The notes under the pieces: generated by a model
Databases searched by the model: none
The model's input: only the letters and a program-made list of their open reading frames with translations
What the model was told of the DNA's origin: nothing
Position numbers and translations under genes: made by a program
In this document: piece by piece, positions 17,289 to 25,827 of the stretch
Layout: each line of letters starts with the position of its first letter
Position numbering within the stretch: position 1 is the stretch's first letter
Assembly (NCBI GenBank): GCA_963801185.1
Contig: CAWDDW010000002.1
Coordinates: forward strand, 186,001 to 250,000
Direction of reading: 5' to 3'
Length of the DNA stretch: 64,000 bases
Origin: Palsa-601 sp963801185
GTDB lineage: Bacteria; Actinomycetota; Acidimicrobiia; Acidimicrobiales; Bog-793

Positions 17289-17927
17289 ATGAGGCAATAC
17301 GGCTTGTACCTCGCCGGCTCATGGCGAGACGGCAGCTCGACGATGTCAGCCGTCAGCCCGTCCTCGGGCGAGACCTTCGCCACGGTGGCGACGGCCGACG
17401 GGCACATCGCTGCCGAGGCGGTCGAGGCGGCCGCCCGTGCTTGGCCGGTCTGGGCGGGGCTCTCGGCCTTCGAGCGGGCCTCTCATCTGGAGGCGAGTGC
17501 TCGAGCGATCGAAGAGCACCGTGAGGAGCTCGCCCGCGTGCTCGCCGAGGATCAAGGAAAGCCACTCGTTGCCGAGGCCTACGACGAGGTCGACGAGCTC
17601 GTCGGGTACTTCCACATGGCAGCCGCCGACGCCGTCCGGCTGGAGGGTGCCCTCCCGCCCTCGGTGTCGCGCGACCGGCGAGTGCTCGTACGTCAGGTGC
17701 CGCTCGGGGTGATAGCCGTCGTGTCGCCTTGGAACTGGCCGTACACGATGGGTGCTGGCTCTTCGCCCCCGCTCTCGCCGCCGGGAACGCCGTCGTGTGG
17801 GTGCCCGCTCCCACGACCAGCGCATGCTGCGCCGCGCTTACCGACGTCATCGCAGGTGCCGGCCTGCCTGCCGGCGTCTTCAACTTCGTTCCTGGACCTG
17901 GCCCTGTCGTGGGGGCGGCCGTCGTGA
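17289..17927 (+). CDS. Aldehyde dehydrogenase, N-terminal part (gene split by a one-base frameshift)
   Basis: This frame holds the first ~155 residues of an NAD-dependent aldehyde dehydrogenase: YLAGSWRDGSS, the coenzyme-binding lead RRVLVRQVPLGVIAVVSPWN and WPYTM. Right after WPYTMG (near 17751-17755) the frame changes. Homology continues in the next listed frame as WLFAPALAAGNAVV, and the rest of this frame is a proline/serine-rich artefact. One missing base explains it, since the whole gene (17289-18754, 1466 bases) becomes 489 codons after adding one. It sits 16 bases after the choline-dehydrogenase-like gene, so betaine aldehyde is the likely substrate. Confidence 0.75.
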   Translation: MRQYGLYLAGSWRDGSSTMSAVSPSSGETFATVATADGHIAAEAVEAAARAWPVWAGLSAFERASHLEASARAIEEHREELARVLAEDQGKPLVAEAYDEVDELVGYFHMAAADAVRLEGALPPSVSRDRRVLVRQVPLGVIAVVSPWNWPYTMGAGSSPPLSPPGTPSCGCPLPRPAHAAPRLPTSSQVPACLPASSTSFLDLALSWGRPS

Positions 17928-18754
17928 GCCACCGACTCGTGAACGGCGTCGGCTTCATCGGCTCGACAGCCACCGGACTCGAGGTCGCCCGGGCGGCCGC
18001 CGGTAAGGCCCAGATCCTCGAGCTCGGCGGGAACGGCCCGATGGTCGTGCTGGAAGACGCCGACCTCGAGCTCGCCACGATCGCTGCGCTCGAGGCTGCC
18101 TACCTGTGCGCTGGGCAGAGTTGTACGGCTGGCGAGCGTTTCTTGGTGCATCGCGCCGTCCGGGCCGAGTTCGTCGAGCGGGTCGTCGAGGCAACCCGGG
18201 CGGAGGTGAGGCTCGGTGACCCCTTCGACGCCGCGACGACGATGGGCCCCCTCAACAACGAGCCGACGGCGGCCAAGTTCGACCGGCACGTGGCCGACGC
18301 CCGCGAGCGCGGAGCGACGGTCTGCACCGGTGGCCGGAGGGCGCCGGGGTTCAGGACCGACCTGTTCGCCGAGGCGACCGTCATCGACGGAGTCACTCTC
18401 GACATGGCGATCGCCAGAGAGGAGACCTTCGGCCCGGTCGTGCCGGTGCTCGAGATCGGCTCAGCCGCTGAGGCGCTCGAGCTGACCAATGCCGCGGGCG
18501 AGGGCGACTCGCCGTTCGGCTTGACCGCAGCCGTCTTCACGGCGGACCTCGAACGCGGGCTGGCCTTCGCCGAGCGCGCCAGAGCCGGTTGGGTCAACGT
18601 CAACGCGTCCACGAATCTTTGGGAGTCACACCTCCCCTTCGGTGGTCGTTCGGGGAGCATCAGCGGGCGCGGGCGTGTCGGGGGTCGATTCGTCCTAGAC
18701 ACCTTCACAGAACCCCACACCATCCTCCTCCCCGCCCCGGCCTGGCCGGAGTAG
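17729..18754 (+). CDS. Aldehyde dehydrogenase, C-terminal catalytic part (betaine-aldehyde-dehydrogenase-like)
   Basis: This frame carries the catalytic half. It contains WLFAPALAAGNAVV and PAPTTSA (cofactor binding), GSTATGLEVARAA, the general base Glu in LELGGNGPMVV, the nucleophile Cys in CAGQSCTAGERF, EETFGPVVPV and GWVNVN...PFGGRSGS. Together with the preceding frame it forms a normal 488-residue enzyme. The first residues from the apparent TTG start (MELAVHDGC) are an out-of-frame read of the WNWPYTM segment, so this is not an independent gene. The likely product is glycine betaine from betaine aldehyde, based on its position after the BetA-like gene. Confidence 0.82.
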   Translation: MELAVHDGCWLFAPALAAGNAVVWVPAPTTSACCAALTDVIAGAGLPAGVFNFVPGPGPVVGAAVVSHRLVNGVGFIGSTATGLEVARAAAGKAQILELGGNGPMVVLEDADLELATIAALEAAYLCAGQSCTAGERFLVHRAVRAEFVERVVEATRAEVRLGDPFDAATTMGPLNNEPTAAKFDRHVADARERGATVCTGGRRAPGFRTDLFAEATVIDGVTLDMAIAREETFGPVVPVLEIGSAAEALELTNAAGEGDSPFGLTAAVFTADLERGLAFAERARAGWVNVNASTNLWESHLPFGGRSGSISGRGRVGGRFVLDTFTEPHTILLPAPAWPE

Positions 18755-18765
18755 CGTCCTTCGCG

Positions 18766-19608
18766 ATGTCTGACACGAGCAGCTCCGAGGGCAGTCCGCA
18801 AGCTGAGGGCAGTTCACCGGCCGAGAACATCGCGGACATAGTGGGCACGGCCGACGACCCGCTCGTCGAGGCTCACGCCCTCGCCGCCGGGGCACGGGCG
18901 AAGGACGTGCCGCTCCGCCTGATCGGCGGCCTTGCTGTGAGGGAGCTGTGCCCGGACTTCCCGCCCCGGCTCCGGCGGGACCAGGACATCGACTTCGCTT
19001 GCCTTTCTAAGACCCGGACCCAAGTCATGGCCTACCTGGAGGAGAGCGGTTGTGAGCCGGACCGTCGCTTCAACAGCTTGAACGGTGACCGGCAGATGTA
19101 CTACTCGGCTCCGTCCGGCCGACCGATCGACGTCATGGTCGACCGCCTCACGATGTGCCACACGCTCGACTTCCGACCGAGGTTCGCGGCTCTGCCGCTG
19201 ACCCTTGACGTTGCCGACCTCTTGCTCACGAAACTGCAGATCGTGGAACTCAACGCGAAGGACGCCAGGGACATCTGTCACCTGCTGTCAGCCTTCCCGG
19301 TGAGCGGGGACAGCCCGGGCGAGGGCGGTCCCGAGTCTCCCGAAATCGACCGCGATCGTTTCTTCAAAGTGCTCGGGGCCGATTGGGGGTGGTGGCGGAC
19401 TGTGACGGGAAACCTCTCCAAGCTCCCGCTCCTCGTAGGGGACGATCCGGACCTGGTCCCCCCGCAGCCGCGCCACGACCCACTCCGCACGGCCGAGCGG
19501 CTGCTCGACCTGGCAGACGCAGCGCCTAAGTCGGTCCAGTGGAAGCTGCGGGCGAAGGTGGGAGACCGCGTGCGCTGGTACGAGTTGCCCGAAGAGGTCG
19601 CGCACTAG
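18766..19608 (+). CDS. Nucleotidyltransferase-fold protein of unknown function
   Basis: A 280-residue soluble protein starting 11 bases after the aldehyde dehydrogenase. Residues ~45-75 read RLIGGLAVRELCP...RRDQDIDFA, the GG-x-A...D-x-D pattern of minimal nucleotidyltransferases, and a later aspartate follows in RPIDVMVDRL. TLDVADLLLTKLQIVELNAKDARDI resembles the helix found in AbiEii-like and related transferases. The C-terminal ~100 residues are less distinctive (WGWWRTVTGNL). No partner antitoxin gene is next to it. Its position in the betaine locus may be incidental. Confidence 0.75.
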   Translation: MSDTSSSEGSPQAEGSSPAENIADIVGTADDPLVEAHALAAGARAKDVPLRLIGGLAVRELCPDFPPRLRRDQDIDFACLSKTRTQVMAYLEESGCEPDRRFNSLNGDRQMYYSAPSGRPIDVMVDRLTMCHTLDFRPRFAALPLTLDVADLLLTKLQIVELNAKDARDICHLLSAFPVSGDSPGEGGPESPEIDRDRFFKVLGADWGWWRTVTGNLSKLPLLVGDDPDLVPPQPRHDPLRTAERLLDLADAAPKSVQWKLRAKVGDRVRWYELPEEVAH

Positions 19609-19676
19609 CGATCCTGCGGTTCCACCATGTGGACCATCCTTGACCAGGGTGGACGCCGGTGGTACCTGTTGCCCGA

Positions 19677-20615
19677 ATGAAAGTCTTCTTCGCCACCGAC
19701 ATCCATGGTTCGGAGGTCTGTTGGAAGAAGTTTCTCAACGCCGCCGCCTTCTACAAGGCCGACCTGGTCGTCCTCGGCGGTGACGTCACGGGCAAGGTCA
19801 TGGTGCCAATTGTGGCGCACACCGGTTACTGGCAGGTCGTGCTGAGCGGGGAGACTCACCGGCTCGAGAGCGAGGACGAAGTCCGGGCAGTCGAGACCCA
19901 GATCCGCAATCGCGGCTACTACCCGGCGCGTGTCACCCCCGACGAGTTGTCCGAGCTCAACGAGGAGGACGGCTCGATCGACCGGCGTTTCACGACCGAG
20001 ATGATCTCGACGCTCGACCGATGGCTCGACATGGCGGACAGCAAGCTGCGCGGTGGTGTCATCCCGTGCATCGTGAACGGCGGCAACGACGACACGTTCG
20101 AGATCGACGCTGTTGTCGAGGCGTCGCCGTGCGTGACATTTGCCGAGGGCAAGGTGTTGGAGCTCGATGGCTTCTATCTGGCGTCGATGGGCTACACGAA
20201 CCCAACGCCGTGGGACACGTTCCGGGAGGCGCCGGAGGCCGATCTTGCCAAGCGGATCAACGACGTGGTGAGCCAGATCCCCGACATGGAACGGGCGATC
20301 TTCAACTTCCATGCGCCGCCGTTCGGGTCAGGGCTCGACGAGGCGCCGGCGCTCGACGCCAACATGCGGCCGATGCACGGCGGCGCGGCGATGGCGCCTG
20401 TCGGGTCGACGGCGGTGCGCGAGGCGATCCTTAAGCATCAACCGATGTTGTCGGTCCACGGGCACATCCACGAGAGCAGGGGGATGACGAAGCTCGGGAG
20501 GACGCTCTCGATCAATCCGGGGTCGGTCTACGGGGACGGCGTCCTGCAGGGCGCCGTGCTCGATCTGAACCCCAAGAAGGGCAAGGTGACGCGGTACATC
20601 CTGGTCAACGGGTAG
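19677..20615 (+). CDS. Metallophosphoesterase family protein
   Basis: A 312-residue calcineurin-type phosphoesterase. Metal-ligand motifs in order: ATDIHGS (D-x-H), VLGGDVTG (GD), NGGNDD (GN-D in place of GNHD), HAPPFG (H) and SVHGHIHES (GH-x-H), then LSINPGSVYGDG. The aspartate in the third motif stands where histidine usually is, as in the YfcE/MPP-like branch of larger phosphodiesterases. The substrate is unknown. The ATG at 19677 is preferred; an in-frame GTG occurs 18 bases earlier. No transport or choline-specific feature is visible. Confidence 0.85.
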   Translation: MKVFFATDIHGSEVCWKKFLNAAAFYKADLVVLGGDVTGKVMVPIVAHTGYWQVVLSGETHRLESEDEVRAVETQIRNRGYYPARVTPDELSELNEEDGSIDRRFTTEMISTLDRWLDMADSKLRGGVIPCIVNGGNDDTFEIDAVVEASPCVTFAEGKVLELDGFYLASMGYTNPTPWDTFREAPEADLAKRINDVVSQIPDMERAIFNFHAPPFGSGLDEAPALDANMRPMHGGAAMAPVGSTAVREAILKHQPMLSVHGHIHESRGMTKLGRTLSINPGSVYGDGVLQGAVLDLNPKKGKVTRYILVNG

Positions 20616-20704
20616 GGGTGGGGTAGTACACCGGTCACGGGGCGCGCACAGCAGGGCACAGCAGCAGGGCTGAAGAAGCGAAAGCTGACAAAAGGGAGGG
20701 GTCC

Positions 20705-22342
20705 ATGTCAACGGTCGAAGAGGCTCAGGCGAGCATCGGGGGAGTGAAGGGGGGCGCCGAGGCGCCGACCCTGTTTCTTCGCAAGGCAACCGGTCTCGTC
20801 CGAGGTTGGTCCGTGCGTGACGCAATCATCTACGCGGCTCTGTCGACGAACATCGTCACGCTCGGCATCGTCGAGTTCGCCTACAACTCGTTCATCCCGA
20901 AAGGGCAGTTGCTCACTTCGATCCTGATCTCGGGTGTGTGGGTTTCATTCCTCTGCATCACCTACGCCGGTCTGGTGGTAACGATCCCCCGGGCCGGTGG
21001 TGACTACGTCTGGCAGAGCCGGATCCTTGCCGGACCTGTCGGGTTCGTCATGTCCGCGACAGGATGGTGGTTCATCTTGTGGTTGTGGGCGCCGATTTAC
21101 GGGTCGATCCTGTCCGAGGAGCTCTTCCAGCCGCTGGCGGCTGACCTCGGCCACCAAGGCCTGGCTGCGTGGTTCGCGGGGAAGAACGGGATCTTCGTCG
21201 TCTGTCTCATAACGATCGCACTCGCCGGGCTCCTCGTCTCGATCGGCATGGCCGGCTACGCCAAGGTGCAGAAGTGGTGCTTCGCCGGTGGCCTGCTCGG
21301 GTTCACCGTCATGATCCTGATCCTGCTCGTCTCCAGTCACGGCAGCTTCGTGTCGTCGGTCAACCACTACGGAAGCTCGCTATTCCACGTGAAGAACGCC
21401 TACAAGGCGAGCATCGCAGCCGGGGGAACGTCGTTCAGTTTCGGGTTCGGACCGCTCGGCCCGAGCATGCTGCTCGTGCCGATGATGATGTTCTACCTGC
21501 TGTGGCCGAACTGGGGCTCGACGCTGTACGGCGAGATCCGAGGCGCGAGCGACTTCAAGCGCGTCTTCACCGGGATGTTCACCGGTCTCTGGATCACCGT
21601 GATCCTGTCGGTGATCTTCTTGTTCCTCGCTGACAAGACCTTTGGATGGAACTTCTACAACAATGCCAACGCGGCCTGGGCCGATGGCAAGGGCACCTTC
21701 CTCGGCATCTTTCCCTACCCGGCGATGATGGCGGGTTGGCTGGTGCACAACCAGGCATTCCAGATCGTGTTGATCCTGGTGATGGGTCTGTGGTTCTTCG
21801 GGTGGGTGGGAACGCTGTTCCTCTCGTCGACCCGCGTCATCTTCGCGGCGGCATTCGACCGGGTCCTCCCGGACGCTGCCGCCACGGTCTCGGAGAAGCG
21901 CAAGGTCCCGATGGCCTCACTCGTCCTCATGCTGCTCCCTGCGGTTGGCCTGTCGGCGCTGTACGCCTACTGGGGCAACTTCCACACCTACACGCTCGAC
22001 GCGACCTTGGTCATCGCGGTGACCTACCTGTTCAGCGCGTTCGCGGCCTTCATCCTCCCGTGGCGCAAGCCTGAGCTGTGGAAGGCCTCGCCGGCGAGCC
22101 GGTTCAAGGTCCTCGGCGTGCCGATCGTGCCCTTTGCTGGTCTTGTCACCATGGGACTCATCATCTTCAACCTCTACTATTGGCTGTCGAACAGCGCCTA
22201 CGGCGTGAACAGCCGTGACTCGTTGTACTTCATGGGGATCATGTACCTCCTGGCCATCTTCCTGTACACGGGCGCGCGCATCGTTCGAAAGCGCCAGGGC
22301 ATAGACCTGGGCTTGATCAACAAGGAGATCCCAGTCGAGTAA
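20705..22342 (+). CDS. APC-superfamily amino acid/amine permease
   Basis: A 545-residue inner-membrane transporter with about 12 hydrophobic segments and a polar N-terminus of ~40 residues. The APC core is visible in AALSTNIVTLGIVEFAYNSF, TYAGLVVTIPRAGGDYVWQSRIL (the usual (M/I)PRAGGDY motif) and WVGTLFLSSTRVIFAAAFDRVLP. A strong ribosome site (AAGGGAGGGG) precedes the ATG. It lies directly before the dimethylglycine-dehydrogenase-like gene, so uptake of choline, betaine or a methylated amine is the best guess, but APC permeases do not reveal substrate from sequence. Confidence 0.9.
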   Translation: MSTVEEAQASIGGVKGGAEAPTLFLRKATGLVRGWSVRDAIIYAALSTNIVTLGIVEFAYNSFIPKGQLLTSILISGVWVSFLCITYAGLVVTIPRAGGDYVWQSRILAGPVGFVMSATGWWFILWLWAPIYGSILSEELFQPLAADLGHQGLAAWFAGKNGIFVVCLITIALAGLLVSIGMAGYAKVQKWCFAGGLLGFTVMILILLVSSHGSFVSSVNHYGSSLFHVKNAYKASIAAGGTSFSFGFGPLGPSMLLVPMMMFYLLWPNWGSTLYGEIRGASDFKRVFTGMFTGLWITVILSVIFLFLADKTFGWNFYNNANAAWADGKGTFLGIFPYPAMMAGWLVHNQAFQIVLILVMGLWFFGWVGTLFLSSTRVIFAAAFDRVLPDAAATVSEKRKVPMASLVLMLLPAVGLSALYAYWGNFHTYTLDATLVIAVTYLFSAFAAFILPWRKPELWKASPASRFKVLGVPIVPFAGLVTMGLIIFNLYYWLSNSAYGVNSRDSLYFMGIMYLLAIFLYTGARIVRKRQGIDLGLINKEIPVE

Positions 22343-22382
22343 CCCTCTTCCCTCCAGCAAAACAGTCCCCCTGTTCGTGAGG

Positions 22383-22429
22383 CGCCCCGGGCGGCGCAGG
22401 CTCGAGCGAGCCAGCAATCGCCCGGGGCG
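22383..22429 (+). other. Long inverted repeat with an inner hairpin between permease and FAD oxidoreductase genes
   Basis: The 11-base arms CGCCCCGGGCG (22383-22393) and CGCCCGGGGCG (22419-22429) pair perfectly. Inside, GGCTCG/CGAGCC (22399-22412) forms a second short hairpin. No T-run follows, so it could be a weak terminator, an mRNA processing or stabilising element, or a regulatory leader for the downstream gene, whose start is only ~15-30 bases further on. Confidence 0.5.
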
Positions 22430-22441
22430 TTACACGTCCCG

Positions 22442-23407
22442 TTGAAAGAGCACCTTTTGAGTTCACCCGATACCCGAGCAACTACCCGAGCGAGCGCTGT
22501 CGTAATCGGCGCCGGCATCGTCGGCAACAGCCTCGCCTATCACCTATCCCGTCTCGGGCTCCGCGATCTCATCCTCATCGACAAGGGCCCGATGCCGAAC
22601 CCTGGCGGGTCGACTGGCCACGCATCGAACTTCATCTTCCCGATCGACTACTCGAAGATGATGACTGACCTCACCTTCGACTCAACCAGGCAGTTCCAAG
22701 AACTCGGCGTGTTCACCGAGTCGGGGGGCATAGAAGTCGCCCGGCTGCCCGAGCGCGAAGAAGAATTCCGCCGGCGGGTCTCTGTCGCGAGGGCCTGGGG
22801 TATCCCCGCCGAGATCATCGACCCGCAAGAGGTGGCGCGACTCGTTCCGTACCTCGACCCTTCGGTGATCCGCGCCGGCCTCCACTTCCCGACGGTCGGC
22901 GTCGTCGACTCGCTCCGTGCCGGGACGCTCATGCGTGAGCGAGCGCAGGAGTCCGGGGCGCTCGAGGTGCGCGCCAGCACCGAGGTGCTCGGGATCGACA
23001 TCTCGAGAGGCCGGGTCGAGAGGGTCAGGACCTCCACCGGCGACATCGAGACCGAGCTCGTGGCAATCTGCTGCGGGGTGTGGAGCCCACGTGTGGCCGA
23101 GCTGGCGGGCGCTCACATCGCGCTGACGCCGATAGTCCATCAGATGATCAGCGTCGGGCCGATCCCCCTGTTCGCCGACACGGTGGGGGAGATCGCCTAT
23201 CCGATCGTCCGTGACGTCGACACGAACATGTACGAGCGCCAGCACGGAGGCGACATGGAAGTCGGCTCCTACGCCCACCGGCCGATAATCGTGAGCCCGG
23301 CCGAGATCCCTTCCAACGAGGAGGCGGCGCTCTCACCGACCGAGCTGCCCTTCACCCAGGACGACTTCGACCCCCAGCTGGCCGAGGCCCTCGAAGCTCA
23401 TGCCTGA
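22442..23407 (+). CDS. FAD-dependent oxidoreductase, N-terminal part of a dimethylglycine/sarcosine-dehydrogenase-like protein
   Basis: Residues ~20-310 form the first part of a DAO-type FAD domain. The Rossmann motif is VVIGAGIVGNSLAYHLSRLG, and GGSTGHASNF matches the flavin-attachment or substrate region of dimethylglycine dehydrogenases. The frame ends at 23407 in the middle of the DAO domain, and homology resumes in the next frame (IRYAINGLISMTPDGHPVLGE). One extra base near 23399 would join them. The TTG at 22442 is used; a second TTG at 22457 with AAAGAG upstream is also possible. Expected role: oxidative demethylation of dimethylglycine or sarcosine, passing electrons to ETF. Confidence 0.8.
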   Translation: MKEHLLSSPDTRATTRASAVVIGAGIVGNSLAYHLSRLGLRDLILIDKGPMPNPGGSTGHASNFIFPIDYSKMMTDLTFDSTRQFQELGVFTESGGIEVARLPEREEEFRRRVSVARAWGIPAEIIDPQEVARLVPYLDPSVIRAGLHFPTVGVVDSLRAGTLMRERAQESGALEVRASTEVLGIDISRGRVERVRTSTGDIETELVAICCGVWSPRVAELAGAHIALTPIVHQMISVGPIPLFADTVGEIAYPIVRDVDTNMYERQHGGDMEVGSYAHRPIIVSPAEIPSNEEAALSPTELPFTQDDFDPQLAEALEAHA

Positions 23408-24983
23408 GCTCCTCGGTGACGAGCACGTCGGCATCCGCTACGCGATAAACGGCCTCATCTCGATGACGCCCGACGGCCATCCAGTCCTCGGCGAGTCACC
23501 CGAGGTGGCCGGCCTCTGGTCGGTCGCGGCGAGCTGGATCAAAGAGGGACCCGGGATCGCCCGGGCGGTGGCGGAATGGATGGTCGAGGGTCGCTCCGAG
23601 GTGGATATTCATGAGGCGGACATCGCCCGTTTCTACCCGTACCAGCAGACGCGCCAGCATGTCCGCGCTCGTGCGAGCGAGGGCTTCAACAAGATGTATG
23701 GCATCGTCCATCCCGCCGAGCAGTGGTCGCTCGAGCGAGAGATCCGCCTTGCTCCGATGTTCACCGCCGAGAAGGAGCTCGCTGCGTTCTTCTACCAGAC
23801 GGCCGGCTGGGAGCGACCCCACTGGTACGGGTCCAACGCGCCACTCCTCGAGCGGTACGGCGACCGGGTGATGGCGCGACCGGCGGAGTGGGAGTCGCGT
23901 TGGTGGTCCCCGATCATCAACGCCGAGCACCTGGCGATGCGCGAGGGCTGTGGACTGGTCGACCTCTCGGCCTTCGTCGAGCTCGACGTCACCGGACCGG
24001 GAGCCCTCGACACCGTGCAACTCCTGTCGGTTGCGCAGCTCGACGTGCCCGTCGGCCGTGTCGTCTACACGTCGTGGCTGGACGCGGCCGGTGGGTTCAA
24101 GGCCGACCTCACGGTGATGCGCCTCGCTCACGAGCACTTCCGCGTCGTCACCGGCGGAGCGCACGGCATGGCCGACAAGCAGTGGGTCCTCGATCACCTG
24201 CCCGCCTCGTCGCATGTCTCGGACCTCACTTCGGCGTGGACGACGATGGGGCTGTGGGGCCCCCGGGCTCGCGACGTCCTTGCCTCGGTGACCGACGACG
24301 ACGTCTCGGCGGGCGGCTTTCCCTTCGCGACCTGCCGCGAGATCGAAGTGAACGGCATGGTCGTGCTGGCCTCGCGCATCTCCTACGTCGGCGAGCTCGG
24401 GTGGGAGCTCTACGTCCCGATCGAGCAGGGGGCCCGCCTCTGGAAGACCCTGTTCGATGCAGGCCGGCCGCACGGCCTCGTCCCTGTCGGCATAGGGGTC
24501 TACGGCACGACCGGTCGGCTCGAGAAGGGCTACCGCGCCTACGGCAGTGAGCTGACCCCCGAGTACGACCTCGTCGAGGCCGGCATGGCCCGCCCGAAGG
24601 TGAAGGCGCAGGACTTCGTCGGGAGGGCTGCCTACCTCGCGCAACGCGAGCAGGAGCCCGTGGCGCTCTTGTGCACGCTCACCGTCGACGACCATCGCTC
24701 GCCCTCGACGGGGGAGCTGCGCTACATGCTCGGCGGCGAGCCGGTCGTCACTCTCGACGGGGATCGCATCGTCGACGCCAAAGGCAGGCCCTCTTACGTC
24801 ACGAGCGCGGGCTCGGCGCCTTCGGTCGGTGCGCATGTGCTCCTGGCATACCTGCCGCGTGGTCTCGCGGTGGAAGGCAGTCGGCTCGCCGTCGTCTACA
24901 TGAACGAAACGTTCCCGGTCACCGTCGCCATCGTCGGCCCGCGACCGCTCTTCGACCCTGAGAACGAGCGGGTTCGCGCCTGA
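23400..24983 (+). CDS. C-terminal part of the dimethylglycine-dehydrogenase-like protein: end of FAD domain plus GcvT folate domain
   Basis: The first ~60 residues finish the FAD domain (GINGL-type segment, DGHPVLGESPEVAGLW, AGIARAVAEWMV-like). The rest is an aminomethyltransferase (GcvT-like) fold: MREGCGLVDLSAF, the mid-domain RISYVGELGWELYVP, YGTTGRLEKGYRAYGSELTP, and the C-terminal barrel. This FAD + GcvT layout is that of dimethylglycine and sarcosine dehydrogenases, which make methylene-THF from the removed methyl group. The 8-base overlap with the previous frame (ATGCCTGA) could suggest two coupled genes, but the split cuts a single folded domain, so a frameshift is more likely. EtfB follows 13 bases later. 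Confidence 0.85.
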   Translation: MPELLGDEHVGIRYAINGLISMTPDGHPVLGESPEVAGLWSVAASWIKEGPGIARAVAEWMVEGRSEVDIHEADIARFYPYQQTRQHVRARASEGFNKMYGIVHPAEQWSLEREIRLAPMFTAEKELAAFFYQTAGWERPHWYGSNAPLLERYGDRVMARPAEWESRWWSPIINAEHLAMREGCGLVDLSAFVELDVTGPGALDTVQLLSVAQLDVPVGRVVYTSWLDAAGGFKADLTVMRLAHEHFRVVTGGAHGMADKQWVLDHLPASSHVSDLTSAWTTMGLWGPRARDVLASVTDDDVSAGGFPFATCREIEVNGMVVLASRISYVGELGWELYVPIEQGARLWKTLFDAGRPHGLVPVGIGVYGTTGRLEKGYRAYGSELTPEYDLVEAGMARPKVKAQDFVGRAAYLAQREQEPVALLCTLTVDDHRSPSTGELRYMLGGEPVVTLDGDRIVDAKGRPSYVTSAGSAPSVGAHVLLAYLPRGLAVEGSRLAVVYMNETFPVTVAIVGPRPLFDPENERVRA

Positions 24984-24996
24984 TGTCCGCGAGCTG

Positions 24997-25827
24997 ATGC
25001 AGGTACTCGTCTGCGTGAAGCGGGTGCCGATGGTCGGCGGCCGTATCGTCCTCACCCCCGACGGCAAGCAGATCGACACGGGCATGCTCGGGTTCACGGT
25101 CAGCCCGCACGAGGAGTGCGCCGTCGAGGAGGCCGTGAGGCTGGTGGAGGCGGCGCGGCTCGCGGGAGCGAGCGAGAGCGCGGTCGCAGTGCTGAGCCTC
25201 GGCCCGCCGGAGGCAGTTGATCAGCTGCGCGATGCCGTCGCTGTCGGAGCGTCGAGATGCGTGCTGCTCGAGACTGTTCGCGAGGGGGGACCAGTTCGCG
25301 AGTGGGGACCGATGGCTACGGCCGCCGCCATCGCCGAGGCCGCCCGGGAGCGCGGGCCGTTCGACTTGCTCCTGTTCGGGAACGAGGCGGCCGATACGGG
25401 GGACTTCCAAGTAGGGATCCGGGTCGCCCATCTGTTGGGATGGCCGGTGGTGACAGGCATCAAGGCGCTCGAGGTCGACACTGGCTCTGCTGGTGGTTCT
25501 GGCTCTTCGGGTGCCTCCCCGCCGGCGAGAGCGCGCGCACGGCGCGAGTACCGCGGCGTGGAGGAGCTCTTCGAGTTCTCCCTCCCCGCAGTCGTGACGG
25601 TCAAGGAGGGTATCAATCTGCCTCGCTACCCCTCGCTCCCGGGTCGGATGCGAGCGAAGAAGGCGGAAATCGACGCATCTGCACCCGAGTGGCGATCCGA
25701 GGCGCTGTCGATGGAGTCGTTGCAAGTCCCGACCATCGACCGCCGGCAGGCCGAAGTGCTCGGCCGGGGGCCCGAGGCCGTCCCGGCATTGGTGTCGCTC
25801 CTCGAGTCGCTCGGACTTCTCGCGTGA
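24997..25827 (+). CDS. etfB: Electron transfer flavoprotein, beta subunit
   Basis: A 276-residue EtfB. The start MQVLVCVKRVPMVGG, TVSPHEECAVEEAVRLVE, FDLLLFGNEAADTGDFQVG (AMP-binding region) and LPAVVTVKEGINLPRYPSLPGRMRAKK (the ETF-beta signature) are all present. A Ser/Gly/Ala/Arg-rich insert (residues ~165-182, GSAGGSGSSG) sits in a surface loop. It acts with EtfA to carry electrons from flavoprotein dehydrogenases to the quinone pool. The position after the dimethylglycine-dehydrogenase-like gene makes that its likely donor. The stop overlaps the GTG of etfA (GTGA). Confidence 0.95.
   Translation: MQVLVCVKRVPMVGGRIVLTPDGKQIDTGMLGFTVSPHEECAVEEAVRLVEAARLAGASESAVAVLSLGPPEAVDQLRDAVAVGASRCVLLETVREGGPVREWGPMATAAAIAEAARERGPFDLLLFGNEAADTGDFQVGIRVAHLLGWPVVTGIKALEVDTGSAGGSGSSGASPPARARARREYRGVEELFEFSLPAVVTVKEGINLPRYPSLPGRMRAKKAEIDASAPEWRSEALSMESLQVPTIDRRQAEVLGRGPEAVPALVSLLESLGLLA

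Noticed and set aside
15596..17407. Minus-strand open frame of ~600 codons
   Set aside because: It is antisense to the choline-dehydrogenase-like and aldehyde dehydrogenase genes and has no domain; such shadows are usual in high-GC coding DNA.
22343..22441. Glycine or cobalamin riboswitch before the demethylase gene
   Set aside because: Only a simple nested inverted repeat is visible; none of the conserved riboswitch core motifs was found.
23395..23407. Two separate, translationally coupled genes (ATGCCTGA overlap)
   Set aside because: The split falls inside one FAD domain, both halves are needed for the fold, and several neighbouring genes show the same kind of one-base shift.
23496..25097. 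Minus-strand open frame of ~530 codons
   Set aside because: Antisense to the GcvT-containing gene and etfB; no recognisable content.
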